From contig CAVQRC010000002.1 of NCBI GenBank assembly GCA_963715045.1, positions 124,001 to 188,000 on the forward strand: a DNA stretch of 64,000 bases. The letters are read 5' to 3'. The stretch comes from CAVQRC01 sp963715045 (GTDB taxonomy: Bacteria > Planctomycetota > Planctomycetia > Pirellulales > Lacipirellulaceae). This document shows, in pieces, positions 1-9,978 of the stretch; the first letter of the stretch is position 1, and every line of letters starts with the position of its first letter. The position numbers and the translations under genes are program-made. The notes under the pieces are model-generated. The model was not told the DNA's origin. It saw only the letters and a list, made by a program, of their open reading frames with translations, and did no database searches.

Positions 1-1046
1 TCGCCCGACTCCACGTTCACGACCTTGGCCGTCTTGTCGCGGCTGGTCGACACCAGTTGCGTGCCGTCGGGACTGTAAGCGACGGACGTCACCCAATCGC
101 CGTGAAACTCCAACTGCCGCTCCAGTTTCGCCCCGGCGATATCCCAGAGCTGAACGGTACCGTCGGCTGCAGCGATCGCCAGCTGCTGACCGTCAGGCCG
201 GACTGCGACGTCGAAGATCAGATGCGGCTGGCGGGTGTAGAACTTGATGGCGTGGTCGGCATCGGTTGAGATCACGCGAACCTCGCCCGAGATGCCGGCC
301 GAGCCGCCCGCCACGGCCAGCCACGAACCATCCGGACCGAACACGATCTTACGAATTTGCTGTGGCATATCGCCGATCCGCTCCACCAGGTCTCCGGTTT
401 CCACATCCCAGACCAGTAACTCGTGGTACCCCCCGGTTACCAGTCGTTTGTCTCCCGGCCAGAACGCGATGGCCGTCACCGGCACGGCGGCCGGATAGGT
501 ATCCGGTGGCGATGCGTGGGCAAGGCGTGGAATCTGCTCGACAAGCGGCGTGTCGGTGGACTGCCCGTCGAATTTCGCACCTTGTTCAATCCACTGGCGA
601 ATCGTGGCGATCTCGGCGGCGGCCAATTGGTCGCCGTTGGCTGGCATGCGTTCGTCTTCATCCTCGGCCTCGATGAGCCTCAGCAATTCACTGTCGTCCG
701 GATCGCCCGCGGTGATCGGAGCCATCTCGTAGTCGCCGGCCGTCATCAGCCGTGCAAAGGTGTCGAGCCGGTAGTTGCTTTCGGCCGTCTTGGAGCCGTG
801 GCAGGCCTTGCAGCGTGACTCGAGAATCGGCGCCACTTCGCGGATGAAGCTGACCGGAGCGGATGGTGCCGAAGCGGACGTACCGGGTTCGGAAGCCAAT
901 GCCTCGAGAGCAACCACTGCCGACAGACAGGCCGCACCCCAGACCGCGACACGCCGCGTGCGCCAAATACGACAAGCGACTGCGCAAATCAATCGACGAT
1001 TCGCGTGGTCCTGGCCTCGAGCAGCCACTCCGGATGGTGATTTCAT
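1..1046 (-). CDS. Partial planctomycete c-type cytochrome / WD40 repeat protein (3' end off the window)
   Basis: Reading leftward from the ATG at 1044-1046, the frame stays open to base 1, so the C-terminus lies outside the window. A hydrophobic stretch at about residues 31-52 is a probable signal anchor. A haem-binding CKACH (CxxCH) follows at residues 79-83, within the planctomycete cytochrome-C-like region that ends near IRQWIEQGA. After this come WD40 blades, seen as IAFWPGDKRLVTGG..LLVWD, IVFGPDGSWLAVAGG, VAVRPDGQQLAIAAADGTVQLWD and VAYSPDGTQLVSTSRDKTAKV. This cytochrome-plus-propeller architecture is typical of exported planctomycete proteins that sit next to DUF1501 and DUF1549/1553 genes, as here. 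The substrate and electron-transfer partners are unknown. It is divergent from the DUF1501 gene with a 67-bp gap. Confidence 0.88.
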   Translation of the reverse strand, partial: MKSPSGVAARGQDHANRRLICAVACRIWRTRRVAVWGAACLSAVVALEALASEPGTSASAPSAPVSFIREVAPILESRCKACHGSKTAESNYRLDTFARLMTAGDYEMAPITAGDPDDSELLRLIEAEDEDERMPANGDQLAAAEIATIRQWIEQGAKFDGQSTDTPLVEQIPRLAHASPPDTYPAAVPVTAIAFWPGDKRLVTGGYHELLVWDVETGDLVERIGDMPQQIRKIVFGPDGSWLAVAGGSAGISGEVRVISTDADHAIKFYTRQPHLIFDVAVRPDGQQLAIAAADGTVQLWDIAGAKLERQLEFHGDWVTSVAYSPDGTQLVSTSRDKTAKVVNVESG

Positions 1047-1057
1047 GACGCAAACCT

Positions 1058-1063
1058 TATAAT
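1058..1063 (+). promoter_or_regulatory. Possible -10 box for the DUF1501 gene
   Basis: A perfect TATAAT lies 50 bp upstream of the DUF1501 start, in the short divergent spacer. The hexamer 17 bp upstream (TGGTGA) matches the -35 consensus at only three of six positions. This is a suggestion from sequence alone. Confidence 0.3.
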
Positions 1064-1113
1064 TCTGGGCATCCTAAACAAGCATCCACCGCTTCCCGGG
1101 TGAGGAGACATTG

Positions 1114-2490
1114 ATGCTGACTCTATTGAGCCGTCGAAGCAATGCCGGTCGCTTTTGTGACGGAATGTCACGACGAAATTTCTTGACCGTCGGTGGTATG
1201 GCTTATGGAGGGCTGTCGCTCGCCTCATTGCTCCGCGCCGAAGCCGTTTCGGATCTTGGGAGTTCGCACAAAGGGCTGATCAACGTGTTTCTCCCCGGCG
1301 GTCCTCCCCATCAGGATATGTGGGACCTCAAACCGGACGCACCGGCCGAAGTCCGCGGCGAGTTCAAGCCGATCCAGACCAACGTACCCGGGATCCAGAT
1401 CGGGGAGTTGTTTCCGAAGCTCGCGGCGATGATGGACAAGCTGGTCATCATTCGCAGTATCGTGGGGGCGAAGGGGCCCCATTATGCCCGTCAATGTATG
1501 ACCCCGCAAATTGCCTTCCCTTCATCTCCCAGCCTCGGCGCTTGGGTCTCGTACCTTGAGGGCCCCCGGAATCAGGCCATCCCTCCGCATCTGTCGTTGT
1601 TTTATCGCACATCGCACGCGCCCTGGGGCGAAGCGGGCGAAGGGGGCTTCCTGGGCAGCGCCCATGCGCCCTTCGAACTGCTCGCCAAGTACAGTCCCGG
1701 ACACAAAGCCGAAACGACGGCCGAGCTGGCGCCCGACCCGGGTCACCTCGTGATCCAGGATGCCGGACTCGCCCAGCTTCGCGATCGCCGCTCCCTGCTG
1801 ACGGCACTTGATGGCTGGCAACAGGATATCGAAACCAGTCCCACACTCAGCGACCGGGATCATTTCACGAAGCAAGCCTGGAACATCCTGGGTTCTCCGC
1901 AACTGGTCGACGCCCTGGACATCAGCCAGGAAGATCCCAGGATCGTCGCCCGCTACGGCGACGGGTCGCCCAAGTACAACGCGGATTCGGCCCCGCGGGT
2001 GACACACAACTTGCTGATCGCCCGCCGCTTGATCGAGGCCGGCGCCCGTGTCGTGTCCTTGAACTTCAGTCGCTGGGACTGGCACGGCAACAACTTCGGA
2101 CAGGGACGCACCGAGTTCCCGATGCTCGACGGCGCGGTCTCGGCACTGGTCCAGGACCTCCATGAACGGGGCCTTGATCAAGATGTCACCGTCATCGTCT
2201 GGGGCGAGTTCGGGCGGACGCCGCAAATCAACAAGGGGAGCGGGCGGGATCACTGGCCGCGGGTCAACTCGGCACTGCTTGCCTGTGGCGGGATGCAGAC
2301 CGGGCAGGTCATCGGCGCCACCGACCGCGTCGCAGGCGAGGTGGTTGATCGCCCGGTCACGTTTGACAACGTTCACGCCACGCTCCTGCACAACCTGAAC
2401 ATCGACCCCCACCTGTCCGTCCCCGATCGCCAGGGACGCGTGCAACGCCCCGTTTCCATGGCAGCGGAGCCGATCGCGGAACTGATTTAA
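1114..2490 (+). CDS. DUF1501 domain-containing exported protein
   Basis: 458 residues. The ATG at 1114 is preceded by GAGGAG (1102-1107) at good spacing; a TTG directly before it is less likely. The N-terminus carries a Tat-like motif, SRRNFLTVGG, followed by a small apolar stretch. The rest matches DUF1501, an alkaline-phosphatase/sulfatase-like fold: NVFLPGGPPHQDMWDLKPDAP near the N-terminus, a central LNFSRWDWHGNN, and a C-terminal VIVWGEFGRTP with GRDHWP. Family members are abundant in planctomycetes, are exported and almost always neighbour DUF1549/DUF1553 genes; their biochemical role is not established. The PPC-domain and DUF1549/1553 genes follow on the same strand. Confidence 0.93.
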   Translation: MLTLLSRRSNAGRFCDGMSRRNFLTVGGMAYGGLSLASLLRAEAVSDLGSSHKGLINVFLPGGPPHQDMWDLKPDAPAEVRGEFKPIQTNVPGIQIGELFPKLAAMMDKLVIIRSIVGAKGPHYARQCMTPQIAFPSSPSLGAWVSYLEGPRNQAIPPHLSLFYRTSHAPWGEAGEGGFLGSAHAPFELLAKYSPGHKAETTAELAPDPGHLVIQDAGLAQLRDRRSLLTALDGWQQDIETSPTLSDRDHFTKQAWNILGSPQLVDALDISQEDPRIVARYGDGSPKYNADSAPRVTHNLLIARRLIEAGARVVSLNFSRWDWHGNNFGQGRTEFPMLDGAVSALVQDLHERGLDQDVTVIVWGEFGRTPQINKGSGRDHWPRVNSALLACGGMQTGQVIGATDRVAGEVVDRPVTFDNVHATLLHNLNIDPHLSVPDRQGRVQRPVSMAAEPIAELI

Positions 2491-2656
2491 CAAGAGCACT
2501 TTTCAAGACCCCGTTTCAGGCCTCACACGGCCGAGATACCAAGGTGGTAATAACACGTTTTGCAACGGCTCCAAGGGTGTACGGAACCCCGCCCGACCAC
2601 GAATCGGCCCGCTGCCCAAGTTTGACTTCCCCCCCGTCCCGACCCAGAATGCGGCG

Positions 2657-5018
2657 ATGATCGACCCGCCGAAGATTCCCCATCCAAGTGCTCTCTTGCC
2701 AACCCACCTGAAGCGCGACAGGTGCCGGCGACATGGCTGCAGGACACTTCTGTTGTGGCTGTCGGCCGGCCCGCTCTGGCCCGCCTGCGCGACGGCCGCT
2801 CCGCCACCTGAGATTGCCTACACGACGCCCGCTGCCGTAGCGCCGGGCGAGACGATCGATCTCACGATCCACGGCAAGAACCTCCAGCAGGCGCGTCAGT
2901 TGTGGACGAGCTTCCCGGCCCGCTGCGAGTGCATTCCGCTTTCCACCGAGGTCACCGACCGCGCCGTTTGCCGGGTCACGGTCCCCCGCGACCAGCAGGT
3001 GGGCATCGCCGCCATTCGATTCGTGACGATGTCGGGCGTCAGCAATCCGCTGTTGATCATGCTCGACGATCTGCCCAGTCTCGCCGAGGCCGACACGCAA
3101 AACGCGGCCGAGAATGCCCAGCAGGTGTCGCTGCCGATTGCCATCGATGCGGTCTGCGACGCTCTTAAAGAAGACTATTTTCAGTTTCGCGCCCGAGCCG
3201 GCGAGCGGATTTCCTTTGAAGTGATGGCCCAGCGGATCGGGTCGCGACTCGATCCGGTGCTCCGCCTGCTCAAGCCGGACGGCTCGGAACTGGCCGTCGC
3301 CGACGACAGCCCGGGGATCGGTGGCGATTGCCGACTGTCGCACCGCTTCGAGGAAGACGGCAATTACATCGTGAGTGTTGGCGATGTCCGTCACGAGGGG
3401 GGAGCCAACTATCGCTATCGGCTCCGGATGGGTGATTTTCCGCTGCCGCTGGTCGCCTTCCCGCTGGGCGGGATGGCCGGTGAGATCGCCACGTTCCAGA
3501 TCCTCGGCCTGGCGCTGGACGCGATGTCGCCCCTGCACGTGCAGCTTCCCGACGCGGCGCGACCGCAGATGTTGGCGCTGGGAGTTCCCGGCCGTGAAGC
3601 CGACGGATCCGGGCTGGTCACGGTGCGGGTGGGGATGGAGCCGAACCTGATCGAGGTCGAACCTAACAACGATCTCGGGCAGGCCACGCCGGTCACCCTC
3701 CCCGCGGCAATCAACGGGACGATCGAATCTCCCAACGACACGGACTATTTCCTGCTCGAGGCCGCGGAAGGCGACCGGTTATTTGCCGCCGTGCACGCGG
3801 CCGAACTCGGATCGCCGTGTGATGTGGCGGTGCGGGTGCTCGACAAGAATGGCGGCCAGGTCGCGCAGGCCAGCCCTCAACGCGAAACCGTCCTCGACTA
3901 CACGATCGGCAACGCCGGACCTTACTACCTGCATGTCGAAGAACTGCTCGGTGAGGGGGGGCCCGAATACGCCTATCGTGTCGAAGTTGCCGACACGAAA
4001 CCGCCGTTCCGCGTCAGTGCCGAGGCCGAACGCGTAACCGCGCCGCAGGGCGGGACATTTGTGACCAAAGTCAAGGCCGCTCGACAAGGTTACAAAGGTC
4101 CGATCGAGTTGCATGTCGACGGACTCGGCGACGACATCACGGTCAAGAACGCGACCTTCGAAGGCGAAGAGACGACGCTTTCGGTGACGCTGCCGGAGAG
4201 TCTGCAGCCGGGCACACTCCGCTTGGCACGGGTGACGGCCGCGGCCCAGGTTGGCGATCAACCGGTGACCGCGGGCCTCGACCAGTACGACGTTATCAAG
4301 GGGCTCTTTCCCGACACCATTGCTTTTCCGACGGTCCTCGAACAAACGATCGCCGTCGCCGTCGGACCGCGGTTTCCGCCGTTCTATGAGATCGCCCTCG
4401 CCGAGCCGAAAGCCTACTTCGCACAGCGAGTCGGCAAGGGGCACTTCGATATCAACATCAAGCCCCTCCAAGGCGACTACAAGGGAGGGGCGTCGTTTTC
4501 CGTCGAGGGCCTGCCCGAGGGCATCACGGCCGAGATTCAGCCGGTCGAAAAAAGCACCACGCAGTATCGCGTCACCCTCACCGGTCCCCCTGAGATCGCG
4601 TTGGGGCAACACCCCCTGCGCGTGAGTGCAACCGCCGAATTTCAGAACCAGACCCAACAAGTCACTTTGGAACAGGTCGGAACTGAACGTGGTCGAGCCA
4701 CTGCTCGTGGAGCTCTCGGTCACCGACCCGATTGTGATCGGGACGCCTCACAAGGCAACGGTTCGCGTTCGCCGCTTCGGTGACGCACCGCAACCGGTCG
4801 AAGTCCGCTTCGTGGGTGGCCCCGCCGGCCTGCTGGCCCCGGTCGCCGCAACCATCCCGGCCGATACCGACCAGATCGAGTTGGAGCTTCTCGCCACGGC
4901 CCAGGCCACCGCAGGGGAGTACGACACGCTCCGGGTCACTGCCGAAACGACAAGCGTCGACCAGCCGGTCGTCGCCATGAGTCCCGTCACCAGAATTACG
5001 ATCGCGTCGCCTCCCTAG
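2657..5018 (+). CDS. PPC (pre-peptidase C-terminal) domain exported protein, one frameshift
   Basis: Encodes about 786 residues once a one-base insertion is removed. The first frame runs 2657 to about 4678. After CAG GTC an extra G (about 4679) shifts reading, and the next frame continues ELNVVEPLLVELSV to the stop at 5018. Total length is 3n+1, as expected for one inserted base. A hydrophobic LLLWLSAGPLWPAC segment near residue 35 suggests export. An IPT/TIG-like start (PAAVAPGETIDLTIHGKNL) is followed by two PPC-type beta modules: CDALKEDYFQFRARAGERISFEV at about residues 170-265, and EVEPNNDLGQATPV..NDTDYFLLEAAEGDRL at about 335-440. Ig-like domains finish it. Planctomycete homologues of this type lie between DUF1501 and DUF1549/1553 genes. 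Function unknown; probably extracytoplasmic binding or structural. Confidence 0.82.
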
Positions 5019-5265
5019 CTTGCGATCCGCGACTTCCATGCGGGGTTGAAATTGCGGCAGGCGACACACGAGATCGCCCTCGCAGCACCCGCGTCCCAGC
5101 GACCGCAGGCAGATCCAGGCGATCTTTGTTACATTACGGCAGAGAGTGACGCCTGCGACTCATACGCTTTCCTACCGACTACCGTCCTACCGCGATATCA
5201 GTAGCCACGGATGGAGTTGGCCCTCGAAGCGGCGGTTCCACCTGGAACCTGTCAGGAGATTGAAG

Positions 5266-7713
5266 ATGGTACGAACGCTTGGTTTTCTCTGGTTGTCGCT
5301 GGCCGCCTTGTCGCTGGTTGGTTTTTCCACAGCGGAATCAGCACTGGCTGAGGCCTGCGAGTCGATCGCCGTATTCCCCGCGGAGGTACGCCTCGATGCG
5401 CCGCGGAACTATGCACATGTGCTGGTGACGGGGAACTATGTCGACGGGCATCAGGCCGATCTCACTCGCCAGGCAATCATCACGCCTTCTGAAGCCGGCC
5501 TGGTTCGAATGGAACAGGGCGTCGTCGTACCTGTCGCCAACGGCCAGGGCACGCTCCACATCGAGGTCGACGGGCATTCTGCGACCGTGCCGTTCGTGGT
5601 TTCCGATGTTGAGCAACCGCAGCCCGTCTCGTTCTACACCGAGACGGTCGCCGCCCTCACGCGGCAGGGCTGCAATTCCGGCGGATGCCACGGATCGCCC
5701 AGCGGCAAGGGGGGCTTTCGACTCTCGCTCGAAGCGTATGACAACAAACTCGATGAGCTGACCGTCATCCGTGAGGCCGCCGGCAGACGAACCAACCCGA
5801 TTGATCCCGAAGCAAGTCTGCTCTTGCTCAAGCCGCTGATGTCGGCCTCGCATGGAGGCGGACTGAAGCTCCGTAAGACTGATCATGCTTATGAAATCCT
5901 GCGGCAATGGATCGCCGAAGGCTGCCAATCCGATCAAGACGCCGCCCCCCGCTGCGAGCGGCTCGAAGTGCAACCGCCCCCGGGCCGGATCCTCAAGCTT
6001 CCCCATGCCGAGCAGCAGATCGTGGTGATTGCCCATTTCACCGATGGAACCAGCCGCGACGTCACCCGCCTGACGAAGTTCTCGAGTTCCGATGAGTCGA
6101 TCGCGGCCGTTTCCCCCGCCGGACGCGTATCCGGTGAGAAACGAGGCAACGTGGCCATCATGGCCCGCTACCTCGAGCATCTCGTCGCTTGCGACTTCAC
6201 CCTGGTACAAGACGTCGACGGCTTTGTCTGGAACGATCCACCGGAGCACAACTACATCGACACCCATGTCCACAACAAGCTCAAGCAACTCCAGTTCCTC
6301 CCCTCCGAAATCTGTACCGACGCGACTTTCATCCGCCGGGTCTACCTGGACCTCACGGGTAGCCTGCCATCCGTGGAAACGGCCAACCAGTTCCTCGCCG
6401 ATTCCGACCCTCAGCGTCGCCAGAAACTGATCGATCGACTCCTCGACTCACCCGAGTATGCCGAGTTCTGGGCCCTTAAGTGGGGCGACCTGCTCCGCCT
6501 TCAGAAGTCCGAGGTCACGCGGACCGGCGTGCCCAAGTACCACCAGTGGCTGATCGACGCGTTCGAAACCAATATGCCCTTCAACGAGTTCGCGTATGCC
6601 CTGTTGACCGCCCGCGGCAGTACCTTTGCGAATCCGGCCGCCAACTACTACCGGGCCTGCGACAACATGGAAGAGGCCACCGAGACCACCGCCCAGCTTT
6701 TCCTCGGCTCGCGAATCGGGTGCGCCAAGTGCCACAATCACCCGTTTGAGAACTGGACCCAGGACAACTACTACGGACTGGGCGCCTTCTTCACCCGCGT
6801 CAAGAGCAAGCCCGGATACCGCGAGGAAGAACTCGTGGTCTTTGCCGATCGCCAGGGCGAGGTGCGGCAGCCGCGGACCGGCCAGACCATGAAACCCTGG
6901 CTGCCCGAAGCAGGCACGATCGCTGAGGAAACGGTCCGTGATCGCCGCGAGGTCTTCGCCGACTGGCTCATCGATCCGGCCAACTCGTTCTTCGCGCCGG
7001 TCGCCGTGAATCGGCTCTGGGCCGAGACCATCGGCATCGGCATTGTCGACCCCGTCGACGACTTCCGGGCCTCGAATCCGCCGGCCAATCCCGAACTGCT
7101 CGCGGCCCTCGCCAAAGATTTCGTCGAACATGGCTACGATCAGAAACACATCCTCCGCACGATCCTCAACAGCGCGACCTATCAACGCAGCAGTCACGCC
7201 AACGAATTCAACAAGCAAGACACGCGGTACTTTTCCCACGCGACGATCCGGATGCTCACGGCGGAGCAGCTTCTCGACGCGGTCTGCCATGTGACCGACC
7301 TGGCCGAGCAGTTCGCGGGCCTCCCTCCCGGAACCCGGGCGACGCAGCTTCCGAGCCCCGATTACAAACACCCCTTCCTCGACGTGTTCGGGAAGCCGGC
7401 CCGCAAAACGGCATGTGCCTGTGAGCGGGCGAACGAATCGACGCTCACCCAGGCCATCGAAATGTTCAACGGACCGCTCATCCACAGCAAACTGAGCAGC
7501 AACGAGAATCGCGTGAATCGACTGCTCGCTGCCGAGAAGTCCAATGAAGAGATCCTGCGGGAGTTGTACCTGGCCGCCTTCTGCCGTCCTCCCGAGCAGG
7601 GTGAGGTCGAGGCCGCTCTCGCCCACGTCACCAAGAAAGAAGATCGCGCAGCCGGTTTCGCCGATGTCTGCTGGGCCCTGCTCAATACCAACGAGTTCGT
7701 CACCCAGCACTGA
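5266..7713 (+). CDS. DUF1549/DUF1553 protein with Ig-like domain and haem-like motifs
   Basis: 815 residues from the ATG at 5266, chosen because AGGAG (5254-5258) precedes it and the protein then begins with a clear signal peptide (RTLGFLWLSLAALSLVGF). An upstream in-frame start at 5146 would put 40 charged residues before the signal. Order: bacterial Ig-like region; CNSGGCHGSPSGKGGFRLSL at about 135, the planctomycete cytochrome-like region; a second Ig-like domain (VSPAGRVSGEKRG); DUF1549 at about 330-510, including CAKCHNHPFENWTQ with a CxxCH at about 485; DUF1553 at about 555-815, including PVAVNRLWAETIGIGIVDP. These proteins are a hallmark of planctomycetes and co-occur with DUF1501. A redox role is proposed for the family because of the CxxCH motifs but is not proven. 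Confidence 0.93.
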   Translation: MVRTLGFLWLSLAALSLVGFSTAESALAEACESIAVFPAEVRLDAPRNYAHVLVTGNYVDGHQADLTRQAIITPSEAGLVRMEQGVVVPVANGQGTLHIEVDGHSATVPFVVSDVEQPQPVSFYTETVAALTRQGCNSGGCHGSPSGKGGFRLSLEAYDNKLDELTVIREAAGRRTNPIDPEASLLLLKPLMSASHGGGLKLRKTDHAYEILRQWIAEGCQSDQDAAPRCERLEVQPPPGRILKLPHAEQQIVVIAHFTDGTSRDVTRLTKFSSSDESIAAVSPAGRVSGEKRGNVAIMARYLEHLVACDFTLVQDVDGFVWNDPPEHNYIDTHVHNKLKQLQFLPSEICTDATFIRRVYLDLTGSLPSVETANQFLADSDPQRRQKLIDRLLDSPEYAEFWALKWGDLLRLQKSEVTRTGVPKYHQWLIDAFETNMPFNEFAYALLTARGSTFANPAANYYRACDNMEEATETTAQLFLGSRIGCAKCHNHPFENWTQDNYYGLGAFFTRVKSKPGYREEELVVFADRQGEVRQPRTGQTMKPWLPEAGTIAEETVRDRREVFADWLIDPANSFFAPVAVNRLWAETIGIGIVDPVDDFRASNPPANPELLAALAKDFVEHGYDQKHILRTILNSATYQRSSHANEFNKQDTRYFSHATIRMLTAEQLLDAVCHVTDLAEQFAGLPPGTRATQLPSPDYKHPFLDVFGKPARKTACACERANESTLTQAIEMFNGPLIHSKLSSNENRVNRLLAAEKSNEEILRELYLAAFCRPPEQGEVEAALAHVTKKEDRAAGFADVCWALLNTNEFVTQH

Positions 7714-7730
7714 CCCGTGCGGGCAAGCCG

Positions 7731-7828
7731 CAATGACGAAGGCCTAAGGAATACCAAATGACGAAGCACTTGCTTCCTTCGACATTGGTCATTGGGAATT
7801 AGTTAGTCATTAGTTCTTAGTCATTAAC
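7731..7828. repeat. Heptad-array hairpin repeat (family R3), copy 1
   Basis: A spacer repeat built from AATGACGAAG-type units on the left and ATTAGTTAGTCATTAG-type units on the right, with a short unrelated centre. The two halves are roughly reverse-complementary, so the whole can fold into a long imperfect hairpin. Related copies lie at about 25727-25772 (partial), 48868-48955, 51009-51115, 53853-53905, 54509-54618 and 60490-60572 (cut). Confidence 0.7.
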
Positions 7829-7878
7829 CATATCCCCGGCCGCATTTCACACCCGAATCCCTGACCGTCCTGATACCC

Positions 7879-9211
7879 ATGCCCCACCGCATTCCACGCC
7901 GCAACTTTCTCCGCACCTCGGCCACTGCGGCAGGTGCCGCGCCGCTGATCGCTTCGAACTGGCTCACGGGTGCCGCACCCGCCATTGCAGCGGGCCAGGT
8001 CGGGGCCAACGACAAGATCCGCGTCGGCCTGATCGGCTGCGGCGGGATGGGTCGGGGCGATTTGTCCACGTTTCTGAAATACGAACATGTCGATTGCCCG
8101 GTCGTATGTGATGTCGATCAGGGCCGCACGGCGACGGCTTCGGAACTCGTCAAAGAGGCCCGCGGCAAGGCGGCTGAGACGGTCAACGACTTCCGTCGCG
8201 TGCTCGATCGCGACGACGTGGACGCGGTGATCGTCGCGACGCCGGACCACTGGCACGCGCTCCCGACGGTCCTCGCGTGCCAGGCCGAGAAAGACGTGTA
8301 CGTCGAGAAACCACTGGCCACGAGCATCGCCGAAGGCCGGGCCATGCTGACCGCCACGCAGAAGCACAATCGCATCGTGCAGATGGGAACCCAGTGGCGC
8401 AGCGGTGCGCACTGGCGGGAAGTCGTCGATACCATTCAGTCCGGGAAACTTGGTAAAGTGAGCCTGGTGCGGGGTTGGGCGCATCACGACTGGCTCGGCG
8501 ACGTCGGACATCCCCCCGATGGCGAACCTCCCAGCGGTGTCGATTACGACTTCTGGCTTGGCCCGGCTCCACTGCGGCCCTTCAATCCCAACCGCTTCCA
8601 CTTCAACTTTCGCTGGTTCTGGGATTACGCCGGCGGATTGATGACGGATTGGGGTGTGCACCTGATTAATGTCATGCTCTGGGCCATGGGTCCCGAGCAT
8701 CCGATCTCGGTCAGTTCACTCGGCGGCAAGTTCGCTCTCGATGACAATACGGAAACGCCAGACACGCAGATTGCCTTGTACAAGTTCCCCACCTACCAGA
8801 TGGTCTGGGAACACAAAGTCGGTACGGGGATCGGCATCAACGATCGTCCCTGGGGCATTTCCTGGACCGGCAGTGAAGGCACGTTGATCGCCCGCGACGA
8901 TGGCTGGGAGATCATCCCCGAGCCGAAAAAGAACAGCCTCGAGGCCGTCAAGTCGCCCGGCCAGGGTGATTCACGACCGGCTCACGTCAAGAACTTCCTC
9001 GATTGCGTCCAGTCCCGCGCAGCCCGATGAGAACCTCGAACTCGGGCATCTGGTCAGTACGGTCGCCCATCTGGGTAACGTCTCGCTGCGATCCGGCCGC
9101 TCACTCCAATGGGATGCCGAGGAGGAACGAGTTGTCGGCGACGAGCAGGCCGATCAACTCGTCGGGGTTGCCTACCGCGATCCATGGTCGCTGCCGTACT
9201 ACCCGCGATAA
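7879..9211 (+). CDS. Tat-exported Gfo/Idh/MocA family oxidoreductase, one frameshift
   Basis: About 443 residues after correcting one inserted base. Frame one runs from ATG 7879 to FLDCVQSR (9018). An extra base at about 9018-9019 would end translation at 9030, whereas the next frame continues QPDENLELGHLVSTVAHLGN to the stop at 9211, which is the expected family ending. Total length is 3n+1. The N-terminus has a Tat signal (RRNFLRTSATAAGAAPL). The Rossmann motif is VGLIGCGGMG and the catalytic signature is EKPLATSIAEG. Planctomycetes carry many exported members of this NAD(P)-dependent sugar or inositol dehydrogenase-like family; the substrate cannot be read from sequence. It stands alone, between an R3 repeat and a long spacer. 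Confidence 0.87.
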
Positions 9212-9496
9212 GCCCACCGTGTCACGCTGTGCCCTGGCTGCACATCGCAGGCCTGGCACTCTGTGCAGGCTATCGGAACTACGAACAACGATGGCCCGCG
9301 TGAGGATCCTCGCCCCGCCATGTCGGGTTCCCGCCCGAGGGCGATGCTTCATGCCGCGAGTGCCGCCCAGATTGGTGTAATTCGGCAACCTCAGCGGCGT
9401 CGGCGCTTTCACGCCGGTGCGTCGTAGCAAGCTGCAGTTCCGCACGTGCGGAGCCCACGCCCGGCGTCAGCCCCCGGAGGGGGCGGCAGCGTGTAG

Positions 9497-9546
9497 CCGT
9501 GGGTGAGCGATGGCGAGCCTCCGGCGAGCCCTCGCGGAACCCACGG
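9497..9546. repeat. Imperfect REP-like hairpin with nested stem
   Basis: CCGTGGGT at 9497-9504 pairs with ACCCACGG at 9539-9546, and inside it GCGAG pairs with CTCGC. No U-tract follows, so it is more likely an extragenic palindrome than an intrinsic terminator. Confidence 0.6.
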
Positions 9547-9673
9547 ACTCCAGGTCCGCCGCGTGACCGGCGTGACGGCTCGATCGTGGCGGCTCTCTCG
9601 GATGTTGTGCAAGCAGATGGTTTGACGAGTGCCCTGGAGGTGATCGTTCGCGTTGCGAACGATTCTGATTTTT

Positions 9674-9696
9674 CGTGGCCGGCAAAGCCGGCCACG
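9674..9696. repeat. Perfect 10-bp palindrome, AAA loop
   Basis: CGTGGCCGGC and GCCGGCCACG flank AAA, giving a fully paired stem. It sits in the long gene-free spacer. Confidence 0.7.
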
Positions 9697-9978
9697 CAGG
9701 AGATCTCCATTGGTTGATGGGGCAACACTCGCATGGCGTTCGGAGCCGGAGATTGCCGCGCCGCCGCCGCCGACTCGCACCGTGGGCTTCGCGACCACTC
9801 GCCGGAGGCTCGTCGCCGCTCGCACCACGGCTAAATGATTTCGCCCCTGCGGGGCTGTCGTTCCTCCGCAATCGGCGGTCGAAGTGCCCGCCGGAGGCTC
9901 GCAACTTGTCGTTTCTAGCGAAATTCCTAGTTGAGTTTTCGCCAAGTGAATTTCCCAAGGTCCAACTCGTGCCGGTCT

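Larger units (their letters stand above)
9212..9978. other. Gene-free spacer with REP-like hairpins
   Basis: No convincing gene in 770 bp. Candidate frames here are short, Arg/Pro-rich and mutually overlapping. The stretch holds GC-rich palindromes: a stem at 9497-9504/9539-9546 with a nested GCGAG/CTCGC stem, and a perfect 10-bp stem with a 3-nt loop at 9674-9696. Further GC-rich repetitive-looking text extends to about 9900. It looks like an accumulation of small palindromic repeats. Confidence 0.6.

Noticed and set aside
1522..2499. 325-residue antisense frame over the DUF1501 gene
   Set aside because: Shadow of a strong plus-strand gene in GC-rich DNA. The same applies to the long antisense frames at 6448-7710, 13249-14349, 14462-15808, 22904-24340, 37013-37858 and 40207-42255.
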